A DNA stretch of 64,000 bases, taken from positions 229,767 through 293,766 of the forward strand of contig NZ_LZDS01000012.1 of the NCBI RefSeq assembly GCF_001678755.1. Direction: 5' to 3'. The position numbers and the translations under genes were made by a program. Position 1 is the stretch's first letter, and each line of letters begins with the position of its first letter. The notes below the pieces were generated by a model. The model made no database searches. It was not told where the DNA came from and worked only from the letters and a program-made list of their open reading frames with translations. Below, piece by piece: positions 48,726 to 58,373 of the stretch. The stretch comes from Acinetobacter gandensis (GTDB lineage Bacteria > Pseudomonadota > Gammaproteobacteria > Pseudomonadales > Moraxellaceae).

Positions 48726-49700
48726 TTAACTTCCGATACCGGACACCACACGATAGAACCATGGCAATGTGGTCGCCAAGAAGATACTCATCAACAAACC
48801 TAACATTAACTTCATGGCATCTTTACTCACATTACGTGAAGTTCGATATTTATTCACTTCATGTAAGTGCATCGACATCGCAAATTCACGTCCTGCCAAT
48901 AAGCCCAAGAATACCCATGTCGTACTCATCGGGATGTTACTCCACTCTTTGAATACCAATAAAATCAAGGCATAAATAAAATCAATAATGGTCGCGGAGC
49001 GAATATCTGCCACACCGGTTTTGGTATCAATAATGCCCTGAATCGCGCCGCCACGTTGATACAAAATCACGCCAAGCAGTACAACAAAGACCAAAATTGC
49101 AAAAATCAGAAACTCTAAAGGTACCTGGCGTGGCACATACACAAAGATATTAGCCAAATCTTGAATCAGCCACTGACTCCATAGAAAAGCCGTCGACACC
49201 CACTGTAAACCAATCCAAATATTAGATGGTGTTTCATCACGGGTTTTACTGAAATAAACTGAAATTCCTTTGATGACGAAGCGATAAACCACGATCGCCA
49301 CAACAAATGCCACCGCATAACCCATCATGGATTTGGTCAACATCGACCCCAAGCTACTCGGCGAGAAAATTGTAAGCACCAAGAAGGTCGTACTGACTGG
49401 AATGCCATATTTAGTCAAAATAATTAACAGAATTGGCGGCACAATATACAGCCAGGTTACCCCTTCTTTTGGAAATGGAATGGTTTCCAAACGACCATAA
49501 GAGGCGTCCCCCACCCCTGAGGCATACCAACCGTAGACCAAAACAATTGCTAAAATACTGCTGACATAAATCCACAATACCCACCATGGACGATGCGCAT
49601 TGGATGAAATAAATGTACCTAATGTCTGAGGTACATCATTACCGACAATTGAATAGGCCGCGAGACAGAAGCCTATGACCATCAAAATTTCGATTGTCAT
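48726..49700 (-). CDS. PiT-like inorganic phosphate transporter family membrane protein
   Basis: A 324-residue protein with about ten membrane segments. GNDVPQTLGTFISS near the N-terminus resembles the first PiT signature, and two repeats, YGIPVSTTFLVL and NIPMSTTWVFLGLLAGRE, resemble the PiT IPxSTT(H) motif. It lacks the canonical histidine and the usual two-half symmetry, so the substrate is uncertain. ATG 49700 (MTIEIL) has AAGGTG upstream; an in-frame ATG at 49721 is the alternative. It is preceded by a terminator-like stem-loop and lies downstream of the large propeller-like lipoprotein gene. Confidence 0.7.
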   Translation of the reverse strand: MTIEILMVIGFCLAAYSIVGNDVPQTLGTFISSNAHRPWWVLWIYVSSILAIVLVYGWYASGVGDASYGRLETIPFPKEGVTWLYIVPPILLIILTKYGIPVSTTFLVLTIFSPSSLGSMLTKSMMGYAVAFVVAIVVYRFVIKGISVYFSKTRDETPSNIWIGLQWVSTAFLWSQWLIQDLANIFVYVPRQVPLEFLIFAILVFVVLLGVILYQRGGAIQGIIDTKTGVADIRSATIIDFIYALILLVFKEWSNIPMSTTWVFLGLLAGREFAMSMHLHEVNKYRTSRNVSKDAMKLMLGLLMSIFLATTLPWFYRVVSGIGS

Positions 49701-49725
49701 AAAACAATACACCTTTGCCATAATG

Positions 49726-49753
49726 AAAAAAGTCCTCCAGTAACTGAAGGACT
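49726..49753 (-). terminator. stem-loop with T-run just upstream of the PiT-like gene
   Basis: On the minus strand a 10-bp stem with one G-U pair (49744-49753 with 49731-49740, loop TTA) is followed by six T. It may terminate the upstream 49858-51759 gene. However, a promoter-like pair (49761-49790) places the start of the PiT-like mRNA at the base of this stem. The 3' arm contains GGAGG. Confidence 0.75.
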
Positions 49754-49760
49754 CGGCCGC

Positions 49761-49790
49761 ATTATGACAGTTTATCTTGTGTTCATACAA
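49761..49790 (-). promoter_or_regulatory. candidate promoter of the PiT-like gene
   Basis: The minus strand has TTGTAT (49785-49790) and CATAAT (49761-49766), 18 bases apart. The predicted start lies near 49754, directly at the downstream stem-loop. A CTGTCAT sequence, like one half of a PHO box, overlaps the -10. Confidence 0.4.
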
Positions 49791-49857
49791 TTTAGTGCTG
49801 TACTTTTCTGTTTACTAAAATAAAAAATCTAAATAAAACAAAGTATTTAATCTTTAT

Positions 49858-51759
49858 TTATTTTAGTTTGATCTGATAAACAGCTGTAGATCCGCTCACT
49901 TCCTTACCCACAACCAATAAGGGCTGACCATTTGGTGAGTCTTTGGCTGCAATGAAGATGAGACCTTCAGGGCCTAAATCACCTTGTTGTGTGATGTCTG
50001 TTTGGTTGATATCACGGTCATTAAAGTACTGTACAAACTGTGCATTCTGAGGGTTGCTAATGTCATACACCATAATACCGCTAGCACGTTCAAGACCAAT
50101 AAAAGCAAAGGTTTTTTTACCAATTTGACCTAATGTAATCCCTTCAGGCTCTGGGCCTTTGTTGTCACTACGATCATCAAATTTAAAGGTTTCATGGTTG
50201 CTATTAAATTGCTTTGGAAATAACTCCGCAATTTTACGTTCAAACTCACTACCAGAATCCCAGATGATTTGACGCGTCGTCGGGTCAACAATACTGAATG
50301 AGCGACCACCATAGGCATACAATTTGTCATACACCAATTTACCATCTTCAAGTAAAGGCTGACCTGAAGCATCTCGTTTAAAGCCTTGTGTCCAACTTAT
50401 GGTTAAACGACCAATTTGTGTATCTTTAATCAAATTCTCTGCACATACTTCGTTCGCATCTGTCGTAACACAAGGCTTAAATACGCTTGAATCTAATTTT
50501 GCACCCGTTACACCCGGCACGATATGACGTAAATGTGCGGCATAATCCCCTTTAAGATCAAAACCTGCTTTTTTAAATAGATGCTTCACCCGAATTTCTT
50601 CAGCATAGCCTTGAGTGAGGTCATTTCCTTTAAAATAGGCATCTTCATCTTTAAGCCATTCACGTGCATCACCTTCATTCGCCGTGACCAAATAAGGCTT
50701 ACCGTTCACTTGATATTGAGCAATCGCATCTGGCATATACATGCCATACAGCCCAGGCCAAGACTTGATATTAATCATGCCAGCATCTTTGTCGCAGCCT
50801 GTAATGCTTTGACCATGACTATCCATCGCCCCAACCAAGCAATCGCGATCACTCGCATCTAGAGCATTTTCAGGTAAGCCATGATCTTTATAGCCCATCG
50901 GAAAAATATCGATGAATTCATCTTTGACTAAATCCAAAACGGCAATGGCATTATTTTCCTGCAAACTGACCCAAGCGGTTTTAGCATCTGCACTAATCGC
51001 GATATATTCCGGCTCCAAATCTTGTGCCACACTGGTGGTTTGCAATCCCTTTGTCGCTAGATCTGCATAACTGTTGGTATCGGGGCCAAAAATACGTACC
51101 CCCGCATCAATTAAACTTTGTTTTTGGCTATTCCATGCTTGAAAGTTTGCTGTCTTTACGGTTGGCTTATTGATGTCTTGAATATTAATAATACTCACAG
51201 AACCTTCAGGGTCGACTGCATAACCTTCATTCGGTTCGCCTTCATTCGCGACTAAAACCTTTTTGCCGTCGGGACTAAAGGTCAGCATATCAGGCAGTGC
51301 ACCGACGTTAACCTGGCTAATAAAGCTTAAATCCTGTGCTTTGAAAAAGGCCACGATCCCTGCTTGTGTTTTATCCTCAGCCTGTACTGCCAAAGCCACA
51401 ATACCATTGTGTACGGCGACACTATTTACTTCAGAATTGGCTAAATATTTTTTCGCATCCAATGACTGCAAATATTGAGGTGTTGAAGGTTGTTTTAAGT
51501 CCAAAACATCCACCATGCCTTTTTGAGCATTTACCACAAATAGACGCTGACTACTTGCATCATAAGCAGGAATTTCTGCCGCACTTGCTCCAAATACTCC
51601 AGATTCATAATGCCCAATTTTCATTAGTTCAATGCTATCTGGCGTGGTTTCTTCCACTATAGGGGGAGCGACGACTTTGTTATCATCATTGCTATCATTA
51701 CATGCGACCAATCCCACCGAAAGCATTGCCAACATCAATGCTGAAAATTGTATTTTCAT
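49858..51759 (-). CDS. large secreted lipoprotein, choice-of-anchor I / propeller-like
   Basis: A 633-residue exported protein with a lipobox signal peptide (LVAC, Cys20, then Asn-Asp). The body consists of beta-propeller-like repeats (GVFGASAAEIPAYDASSQRLFVVNAQ; LTFSPDGKKVLVANEGEPNEGY; AYGGRSFSIVD). A late GPEPEGITLGQIGKKTFAFIGLE segment resembles phytase-like esterase proteins. Cysteines are few and paired. It matches the choice-of-anchor I group of surface proteins, whose activity is unknown. It lies upstream of the PiT-like gene on the same strand, so a phosphate-related role is possible. Confidence 0.75.
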   Translation of the reverse strand: MKIQFSALMLAMLSVGLVACNDSNDDNKVVAPPIVEETTPDSIELMKIGHYESGVFGASAAEIPAYDASSQRLFVVNAQKGMVDVLDLKQPSTPQYLQSLDAKKYLANSEVNSVAVHNGIVALAVQAEDKTQAGIVAFFKAQDLSFISQVNVGALPDMLTFSPDGKKVLVANEGEPNEGYAVDPEGSVSIINIQDINKPTVKTANFQAWNSQKQSLIDAGVRIFGPDTNSYADLATKGLQTTSVAQDLEPEYIAISADAKTAWVSLQENNAIAVLDLVKDEFIDIFPMGYKDHGLPENALDASDRDCLVGAMDSHGQSITGCDKDAGMINIKSWPGLYGMYMPDAIAQYQVNGKPYLVTANEGDAREWLKDEDAYFKGNDLTQGYAEEIRVKHLFKKAGFDLKGDYAAHLRHIVPGVTGAKLDSSVFKPCVTTDANEVCAENLIKDTQIGRLTISWTQGFKRDASGQPLLEDGKLVYDKLYAYGGRSFSIVDPTTRQIIWDSGSEFERKIAELFPKQFNSNHETFKFDDRSDNKGPEPEGITLGQIGKKTFAFIGLERASGIMVYDISNPQNAQFVQYFNDRDINQTDITQQGDLGPEGLIFIAAKDSPNGQPLLVVGKEVSGSTAVYQIKLK

Positions 51760-51933
51760 GTTTTAGTTCATCTTTTATAAAAATATGAACAATTTATAAA
51801 CACTAGATTGCATCATCATGAAGCTTTCATTACAGTTTTCTTGCAAGGGATCAATGCAATGATGAAAAGCTTTTACTACAACCCGAACTGAATATTCCTT
51901 TAAACTATTTCAAAACCTTCACTTTATAAATAT

Positions 51934-53325
51934 ATGAATAGCACGCCAACTCATCAGGCTTTACAACCCGAATTCAGACTCTTGGTTTTGCTGGTGTCCA
52001 TTGGTTTTTTCATGCAAGGGCTCGACACCACCATTGTCAACACTGCAATTCCAGCAATGGCACGTAGCTTAGGCGAAGATCCGCTACAAATGCACAGTGT
52101 GGTGGTGGCCTATGTGTTGTCCGTTGCAGCATGTATTCCTTTAAGTGGTTGGTTGGCCGATCGTTTTGGGGTACGAAATACCTATTTCAGTGCCATTATT
52201 ATTTTTACCCTCGCGTCATTGGGCTGCGGCATGGCCAATAGCCTGAATGAACTGCTGTTTTATCGTGTAATACAGGGTATTGGCGGGGCGCTGCTCTTAC
52301 CCGTTGGGCGATTGGCCATGCTTAAAGTCATACCACGCACGCAGTTTTTATCAGCGATGAGCCTGATGAGTCTGGCGGGTTTAATGGGGCCTTTGATTGG
52401 ACCGACACTCGGCGGTTGGATGGTCGAAGTCGCAAGTTGGCACTGGATCTTCCTGATTAATATCCCGATGGGACTTCTTGGTGTGCTCATTACTTTTAAA
52501 GCCATGCCTAATGTTACCGAACCAAGTGTGCAGCGTTTTGACTTCTGGGGCTTTATTCTACTGGTGGTCGCCATGGTGGGCTTATCTCTCGGCATTGAAA
52601 ATTTTGCCAGCCCTCACCTGCCGCTCTGGTGGAGTTTAAGCTTAATTTTTGCTGGCATAGCGGCATGTACCATTTATGCTTTTCATGCGCACACCCATGC
52701 CAATGCCCTATTTAGAAGTAAACTATTTAAGAATAAAATTTATGCCATTGGCATTGTTGGCAATTTCTTTGCCCGTCTCGGTGGCAATGCCATGCCTTTT
52801 TTAATTCCACTCATGCTGCAAGTGGCTTTTGGCTTCGAACCGTTCATTACCGGTTTATTGATGATCCCGACTGTGCTCGGGTCATTGGCCTCCAAGCCGA
52901 TTATTCGCCAAATCATTCAGCGCTTTGGTTATCGCAAAGTCCTGTTGGTTAATACCTTTTTAGTGGGTGCCTGTATCTGTAGTTTTGCTTTATCTACTGC
53001 GGAAACGCCAACGTGGTTACGAGCTCTACATTTCTTTATTTTTGGTATCTTAAATTCCCTCCAATTTGTTTCGATGAATACGCTGACGTTGAAAGACTTA
53101 CCGCAACAAGATGCCAGCAGCGGCAATAGTTTTTTATCCATGATTATGATGGTTTCAATGAGTATTGGTGTAGCGCTTGCAGGTACTTTGGTGAACCTAT
53201 TTACTGCTTACTACGGTGCAGATCAGATGGTCTCTGCTTTCCATACCACGCTGATTTTATTGGGCTGTATCAATTTAATTACTGCTGCAATTTTCTGGCA
53301 AATTCCAAAAGATGTAGCCGTCTAA
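51934..53325 (+). CDS. DHA2-type MFS multidrug transporter (MdtD-like)
   Basis: A 463-residue drug:proton antiporter with 14 predicted membrane segments. Motifs of the DHA2 family are visible: GLDTTIVNTAIPAMARSLG (motif D1), LADRFGVRNTYF (motif A), RVIQGIGGALLLPVGRLAML and GPLIGPTLGGWMVE (motif C). It resembles MdtD-type proteins commonly found in Acinetobacter. No membrane-fusion or outer-membrane partner is adjacent, so it is probably a stand-alone pump. It is divergent from the propeller-like lipoprotein. Confidence 0.85.
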   Translation: MNSTPTHQALQPEFRLLVLLVSIGFFMQGLDTTIVNTAIPAMARSLGEDPLQMHSVVVAYVLSVAACIPLSGWLADRFGVRNTYFSAIIIFTLASLGCGMANSLNELLFYRVIQGIGGALLLPVGRLAMLKVIPRTQFLSAMSLMSLAGLMGPLIGPTLGGWMVEVASWHWIFLINIPMGLLGVLITFKAMPNVTEPSVQRFDFWGFILLVVAMVGLSLGIENFASPHLPLWWSLSLIFAGIAACTIYAFHAHTHANALFRSKLFKNKIYAIGIVGNFFARLGGNAMPFLIPLMLQVAFGFEPFITGLLMIPTVLGSLASKPIIRQIIQRFGYRKVLLVNTFLVGACICSFALSTAETPTWLRALHFFIFGILNSLQFVSMNTLTLKDLPQQDASSGNSFLSMIMMVSMSIGVALAGTLVNLFTAYYGADQMVSAFHTTLILLGCINLITAAIFWQIPKDVAV

Positions 53326-53403
53326 GCTGCTCTTTGAAGCGATCTAGATGACAACACAGGTAGGTGCGCGTTATGATCAAAACTGAGTTCCGGACACATT
53401 TCC

Positions 53404-54186
53404 ATGCCTAAGAAAACCAAAGCCAAACATAAAAAATTTGATTTGAAAAAATACAGTCCAGTGATTGGCGGTGTGGGTGTCGTGGTGATTGCAGGTCTCA
53501 GTTATCTCGCGCTAATGCCTCATCGACCTGCATCTGCTGAGGAATATCCTGTCAAAGGTTTTGATGTTTCCCATCATCAAAAAGAGATTCAATGGTCAAA
53601 GATCTCTCCGCAACGCTATCAATTTGTCTATTTAAAAGCTACAGAAGGCGGTGATTTTAAAGACACCAAGTTTCAAGAAAATTGGCTAAAAGCACGTGAA
53701 AGAGGGTTTCTTGTTGGCGCCTATCATTTTTATCGCTTATGTCGCGATGGTAAAATTCAAGCCGACAATTTTATTGACTCTGTCCCCAATAAAGCCGATG
53801 CCCTGCCCCCAGTCATTGACTTAGAATATGATAGTAACTGCATCAATACCTATAGCAAAGAACAACTACTCAAAGAAATTAACGACATGCATGACCGGTT
53901 ACATCGGCACTATGGTAAGCAACCTATTTTTTATACCTCAAAATCATTTTATAACATTGTCTTGGCTGGTGAGTTTCAAAAAACACCGTTGTGGGTACGC
54001 GAATATAAGAGCTTGCCAGATTTAAAAAACAATCCAAAATGGTTGTTTTGGCAACATACCAATCAAGGTGAGATCAGCGGCATCCCAACAACGGTCGACT
54101 TAAATGTGTTTTATGGTTCACAAAGCCAATGGAATAGCTTTTTAAAAGCCAATGGTCTGGAGCATGCCATTCAAACTGAAAAATAA
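53404..54186 (+). CDS. membrane-anchored GH25 lysozyme-like protein
   Basis: A muramidase-type glycoside hydrolase 25. After a basic N-terminus and one membrane segment (about residues 20-38), the catalytic domain spans 50-245 with GFDVSHHQ (D54), KATEG (E81) and the acidic pair VIDLEYD (D139, E141). The anchor would place the domain in the periplasm. GH25 enzymes are commonest in phages and Gram-positives; here there are no phage genes around it. Function in wall remodelling or attack on neighbours is inferred. Confidence 0.85.
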   Translation: MPKKTKAKHKKFDLKKYSPVIGGVGVVVIAGLSYLALMPHRPASAEEYPVKGFDVSHHQKEIQWSKISPQRYQFVYLKATEGGDFKDTKFQENWLKARERGFLVGAYHFYRLCRDGKIQADNFIDSVPNKADALPPVIDLEYDSNCINTYSKEQLLKEINDMHDRLHRHYGKQPIFYTSKSFYNIVLAGEFQKTPLWVREYKSLPDLKNNPKWLFWQHTNQGEISGIPTTVDLNVFYGSQSQWNSFLKANGLEHAIQTEK

Positions 54187-54277
54187 CATTCTGACGGTTT
54201 AAATAAACGGCTGCAGATAAAAGCATAAAAATTAGCACTAAAATGAAGAAAAAATAGAAAATTAAGGACGATTCAAT

Positions 54278-55318
54278 ATGGGGAAAAGAAAAATATGGGC
54301 TTATTGCATCTTGAGTATCATCGTGAGTTTAAGCCTTGCACTGCTGTATTTGGTTCAACCATCAGGGCAACTCAAAACCTTTCAGCCTTGGATCTATCAA
54401 GCGCATCAAGACCATAAAATGCCTCATTATCAGGTTAAATTTTTCGGTGTTTCGACATTATTATTTGATGATGGCAAGCAGCAGGTTTTAGTGGATGGTT
54501 TCTTTAGTCGCCCATCTTTGGCAACAACCTTTTTAAAAAAAATTGACAGTGATGCGTCCAAAGTGGATCAGATCATCCAATCACACAATTTAAAACGTAC
54601 GCAAGCCATTCTGGTCACACATTCACATTATGATCATGCGCTAGATGTCCCATTTCTCGCACATCAACTGAGTCAGGCCAAAATTGTGGGCTCTAACAGT
54701 ACACTCAATATCGCCCGTGGCGCCAATATCCCCGAGACACAATTACAACGGGTTCAAGCTTGGCAGCCGATGAAGTTTGGTGCATTCACAGTCACTGCTA
54801 TTCCGTCTCAACACACACCTCCTACAGTGGTAAATAATGATCTTGGAGAAGAAATTACTACACCGCTAACGTTACCGACCCGTTTTCCCAGTTTTAAAGA
54901 AGGTGGCTCCTTTGATTATTTAATTCAACATGGCGAACATGTGAGTTTGGTCAAAGCCAGTACCGGAGCAATACCAAAGCAATTTCAACATTTAAAAGTC
55001 GATACCTTGTTTTTAGGCATTGCGCAACTTTCCAAGCAATCTGAACAATTTCAACAAAATTATTTAAAGGAAACCTTGGCAACGCTACAACCCAAAACAG
55101 TGATTCCAATACATTGGGATAACTTTTTTACTCCAATTGAACCGGAACTTGAGTTTTTACCTCGCTTCGCCGATAACACGCCAAAGAGTTTAAATCGATT
55201 AATTCAAGCAGCAGAACAACAACATGTACAAGTCGTTTTACTGAGTCAACCTGTGTCGTTTGGGCTGAAGCACGAGCTATTGAGCAAGATCAGTCTATGC
55301 GATACTCAATTGTGTTAG
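54278..55318 (+). CDS. membrane-anchored MBL-fold metallo-hydrolase
   Basis: A 346-residue protein with a single N-terminal membrane segment (residues 8-26). The metallo-beta-lactamase fold carries the zinc motif HSHYDHALD (H115, H117, D119, H120), later IPSQHTPP and the last ligand in PIHWDNF. The fold arrangement is UlaG/NAPE-PLD-like. The substrate is unknown; it is not a recognisable beta-lactamase. ATG 54278 has AAGGA nine bases upstream. It follows the GH25 gene by 91 bases, so both anchored enzymes may be co-expressed. Confidence 0.8.
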   Translation: MGKRKIWAYCILSIIVSLSLALLYLVQPSGQLKTFQPWIYQAHQDHKMPHYQVKFFGVSTLLFDDGKQQVLVDGFFSRPSLATTFLKKIDSDASKVDQIIQSHNLKRTQAILVTHSHYDHALDVPFLAHQLSQAKIVGSNSTLNIARGANIPETQLQRVQAWQPMKFGAFTVTAIPSQHTPPTVVNNDLGEEITTPLTLPTRFPSFKEGGSFDYLIQHGEHVSLVKASTGAIPKQFQHLKVDTLFLGIAQLSKQSEQFQQNYLKETLATLQPKTVIPIHWDNFFTPIEPELEFLPRFADNTPKSLNRLIQAAEQQHVQVVLLSQPVSFGLKHELLSKISLCDTQLC

Positions 55319-55340
55319 TTAAACCAAACATAAAGTGAGC

Positions 55341-56396
55341 ATGAGGAAAATCATACATATCGATATGGATGCTTTTTTTGCGTCAGTCGAACTACGTGAC
55401 CGGCCTGATTTGAAACACCTCCCTGTGGTGGTGTCCTCACATCATCCACGTGCAGTGATTTGTGCAGCATCTTACCCTGCACGTGAATTTGGTTTGCGTT
55501 CTGCAATGTCGATGTCACAGGCACGCAAAATCTGCCCACAGGTGGTGGTAATTGAACCCAATTTTGAAAAATATCGGGCTGTGTCTGCTCAAATTCATCA
55601 AATTTTTCGCCGTTACACACATACGATTGAACCGCTTTCATTAGATGAAGCCTATTTGGATGTCACTGAAAACTTTCAACATGTGCCGAGTGCCACAGAA
55701 GTTGCAATGCGGATTCAAGCTGAAATTTTTCAAAGCACAGGCTTAACAGCTTCAGCCGGTGTTGCGCCAAATAAGTTTCTAGCCAAAGTGGCCTCCGACT
55801 GGCACAAACCCAATGGCATCTGTGTGATTAAACCCACGCAAGTTTTAAACTTTATTCATGATTTACCCCTAAAAAAGATACCGGGTGTAGGAAAAGTCAT
55901 GCAAGAAAAGCTCAAAACATTAGATCTTGCCACATTGGGAGATTTGCAAAAAATTGATGAATCTGTATTAATTCATCATTTTGGTAAATATGGGCGGCAG
56001 CTGTTTTTATATGCCCAAGGTATAGATGAACGCCCTGTTCAAGCCGAACGCGAACGTCAGCAAATTTCTAAAGAAACCACCTTCGATGATGATTTTACTC
56101 TCGAACAATGCCATAGCTATTGGCCTAAATTAATTGACCAAGTCTGGCACAGTTTGGAGAAAAAGCAGCTTACTGCACGTGGGGTATCTGCAAAATTAAA
56201 GCTCAAAAATTTCCAAGTTCTACAGCATAGTAAAAGCTTTAAAACCCCGCTCACCTCAAGAGATGATTTGGTACAAGTCATCCAACAATTATTAAATGAG
56301 ATGTCAATTCCCCCAGAATTACAATTTCGGCTGATTGGGGTCGGTGTCTATCAATTGGCCGCACATGATGCTGAAACACAGCTTTCACTACTTTGA
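55341..56396 (+). CDS. dinB: DNA polymerase IV
   Basis: A Y-family error-prone polymerase for translesion synthesis. Catalytic acidic residues D8 (HIDMD) and D102/E103 ([10 protein letters not shown]) are present, as is the steric-gate aromatic at residue 13 (DAFFASVE). Helix-hairpin-helix [12 protein letters not shown] follows, then the little-finger domain. The length of 351 equals E. coli DinB. ATG 55341 ([10 protein letters not shown]) is chosen over GTG 55335. I see no LexA box, fitting Acinetobacter, which lacks a classic LexA. Confidence 0.95.
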   Translation: MRKIIHIDMDAFFASVELRDRPDLKHLPVVVSSHHPRAVICAASYPAREFGLRSAMSMSQARKICPQVVVIEPNFEKYRAVSAQIHQIFRRYTHTIEPLSLDEAYLDVTENFQHVPSATEVAMRIQAEIFQSTGLTASAGVAPNKFLAKVASDWHKPNGICVIKPTQVLNFIHDLPLKKIPGVGKVMQEKLKTLDLATLGDLQKIDESVLIHHFGKYGRQLFLYAQGIDERPVQAERERQQISKETTFDDDFTLEQCHSYWPKLIDQVWHSLEKKQLTARGVSAKLKLKNFQVLQHSKSFKTPLTSRDDLVQVIQQLLNEMSIPPELQFRLIGVGVYQLAAHDAETQLSLL

Positions 56397-56656
56397 AAGG
56401 CTCATTTTATTTTGACCTACATTTAGTTCAGCCTCGCCACATTGCATAAGTTTTAGCCATAAGAACAAATTTAAATCAATTTACTATTCACAAAACATAA
56501 AATTAGAGTACTCTATCAGCGCAATACATTATCCGTGTATGCGCTGAGATGCTAAAAATCACCTTTACTTTTAGCATGCTGTCCTGTGATTGGCGTGACG
56601 ATCAAATCCGAATATTACAGGGCAACTCTGTTGTCAATCATGGAATAATCCGCTGT

Positions 56657-57973
56657 ATGCGTTCTGCAAACTCTGCTACACCCTCTCAAAATACTTCACA
56701 ACCTCAAGAACAACGTGCACGTAAAGCAGCCCTAAGTAGCTTTGTTGGTGCTGTTGTTGATTGGTATGACTTTCTCCTCTACGGCATTGTTGCTGCACTC
56801 ATCTTTAAAGATCAATTTTTCCCCAGTATTGGCAACAATATGGGCACACTTGCTGCGCTTGCCACTTTTGGAGTCGGCTTCTTATTCCGCCCATTAGGCG
56901 GCATTGTGTTTGGACACTTCGGTGACAAACTCGGACGTAAAAAGATGTTGGTGTTAACGGTTGTGCTTATGGGGATTTCAACCGTTGGTATCGGGTTATT
57001 ACCGAATTTTGATGCAATTGGTTGGTGGGCACCCATTTTACTGGTCACGCTAAGAGCAATCCAAGGCTTTGCGGTAGGTGGTGAATGGGGTGGCGCTGCC
57101 CTGATGGCAGTAGAAAATGCCCCTAAAGGCAAGAAAGCATTTTATAGCAGTGGCGTACAGATTGGTTATGGCGTAGGACTAGTTTTAGCCACAGGTGCAG
57201 TATCGCTTATTATTGCCACTCTGGGTGAACAAGCGTTTGCTGAATGGGCATGGCGAATTCCGTTCATTGCTAGCATTGTACTGATTGCTATTGCCATGTG
57301 GATTCGACGTGATCAAGATGAATCAACTGAATTTGTAGAACAGGTGATAGAAGCTGATGCTAAGCCGAAAAAACTGCCGATTGTGCAAGCCATCACACAG
57401 CATCCTAAAGCGTTCTTCTACATTATTGCTCTACGTCTAACAGAATTACTGACCATGTATTTGGTCACCAACTTTGCACTGAATTATTCCACCATCCAAT
57501 TAGGCATGGACAAGCAATTCTTCCTCAATATTACCTTAATGGTGGGTGCAATTAGCTGTTTCAGCATTCCCCTTTTTGCTTGGCTTGCAGACCGTTTTGA
57601 CCATCGAAAAATGTGTGTTTTAGGCGGGTTAATTGGTGCTTTATCGGCCTTCCCATTCTTTATGGCACTCGATGCACAAAATACATGGATGATTATTATT
57701 GGCGCGATTTTATTGGCTAATATTGCTCATGATATGGTAGTCAGTGTACATCAGCCAATTTTTACTTCTTTGTTTGGTACAGCCTATCGCTACAGCGGTG
57801 CAGGTGTAGGCTATCAAGTCGCAAGTATTATTGGGGGAGGTTTTACTCCGATGATTGCTGCAGCGTTGGTCATTTGGGGTAATGGTTCATGGCAATATGT
57901 CGCTATTTATTTAGCCATTGGCTGCTTGCTGACTGCGGCAGTTGCTGCCATCATGCCTAAAACACAAGATTAA
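56657..57973 (+). CDS. MHS-family MFS transporter (metabolite:H+ symporter)
   Basis: A 438-residue permease with 12 membrane segments, related to ShiA, KgtP and ProP. Features: GAVVDWYDFLLYG at the first segment, GHFGDKLGRKKMLVLT (motif A), AIQGFAVGGEWGGAALMAVE and ADRFDHRKMCVLGG. The substrate (a small carboxylate or betaine) cannot be read. ATG 56657 is used; the in-frame upstream 36 residues to 56549 are polar and Cys-containing, unlike a transporter start. RidA follows 28 bases later, so one transcript is likely. Confidence 0.82.
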   Translation: MRSANSATPSQNTSQPQEQRARKAALSSFVGAVVDWYDFLLYGIVAALIFKDQFFPSIGNNMGTLAALATFGVGFLFRPLGGIVFGHFGDKLGRKKMLVLTVVLMGISTVGIGLLPNFDAIGWWAPILLVTLRAIQGFAVGGEWGGAALMAVENAPKGKKAFYSSGVQIGYGVGLVLATGAVSLIIATLGEQAFAEWAWRIPFIASIVLIAIAMWIRRDQDESTEFVEQVIEADAKPKKLPIVQAITQHPKAFFYIIALRLTELLTMYLVTNFALNYSTIQLGMDKQFFLNITLMVGAISCFSIPLFAWLADRFDHRKMCVLGGLIGALSAFPFFMALDAQNTWMIIIGAILLANIAHDMVVSVHQPIFTSLFGTAYRYSGAGVGYQVASIIGGGFTPMIAAALVIWGNGSWQYVAIYLAIGCLLTAAVAAIMPKTQD

Positions 57974-58001
57974 TTGCTTAACGCTAATCAGGATCTCTTA
58001 G

Positions 58002-58358
58002 ATGACCATACAACGCCTCCATGTCTCACAACGCTTTTCTGAAATTGCAATTTCAGGACAATTGGTACATTTGGCTGGTCAATTAGCATCTGACTTAGCG
58101 CTCGATATCCGCGGTCAGACGAAGCAAACCTTAGACATCATTGATCAATTTCTTGCCGATGCAGGAACAGATAAAAGCCATATCATGTCTGTGACGATTT
58201 ACCTCAAAGATATTACACAAGACTATGCTGCTTTCAATGAAGTTTGGGACGCTTGGGTGGCTGACATTCAAGCACTTCCACGCACATGTGTTGAAGCTAA
58301 ATTATATGATCCACGTGTACTCGTTGAACTAACCGTTGTCGCAATAAAACCTGAATAA
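58002..58358 (+). CDS. RidA/YjgF family reactive-intermediate deaminase
   Basis: A 118-residue trimeric enzyme family that hydrolyses 2-aminoacrylate and other enamines or imines released by PLP enzymes. The key arginine is in LPRTCVEAKLYDPRVLVEL. It has the N-terminal family pattern (AISGQLVHLAGQLASD). ATG 58002 has AGGA eight bases upstream. It is one of several RidA subgroups; the transporter upstream suggests a catabolic context rather than the housekeeping RidA. Confidence 0.85.
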   Translation: MTIQRLHVSQRFSEIAISGQLVHLAGQLASDLALDIRGQTKQTLDIIDQFLADAGTDKSHIMSVTIYLKDITQDYAAFNEVWDAWVADIQALPRTCVEAKLYDPRVLVELTVVAIKPE

Positions 58359-58373
58359 AATAAAATCTAAAAT

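Noticed and set aside
54278..55318. MBL-fold protein as a carbapenemase
   Set aside because: It has a membrane anchor, UlaG-like layout and lacks the class B loop pattern; HxHxDH alone is shared by many hydrolases.
56549..56656. Extended N-terminus of the MHS transporter
   Set aside because: The extra 36 residues are polar with cysteines, unlike related transporters, and the conserved start region begins after ATG 56657.
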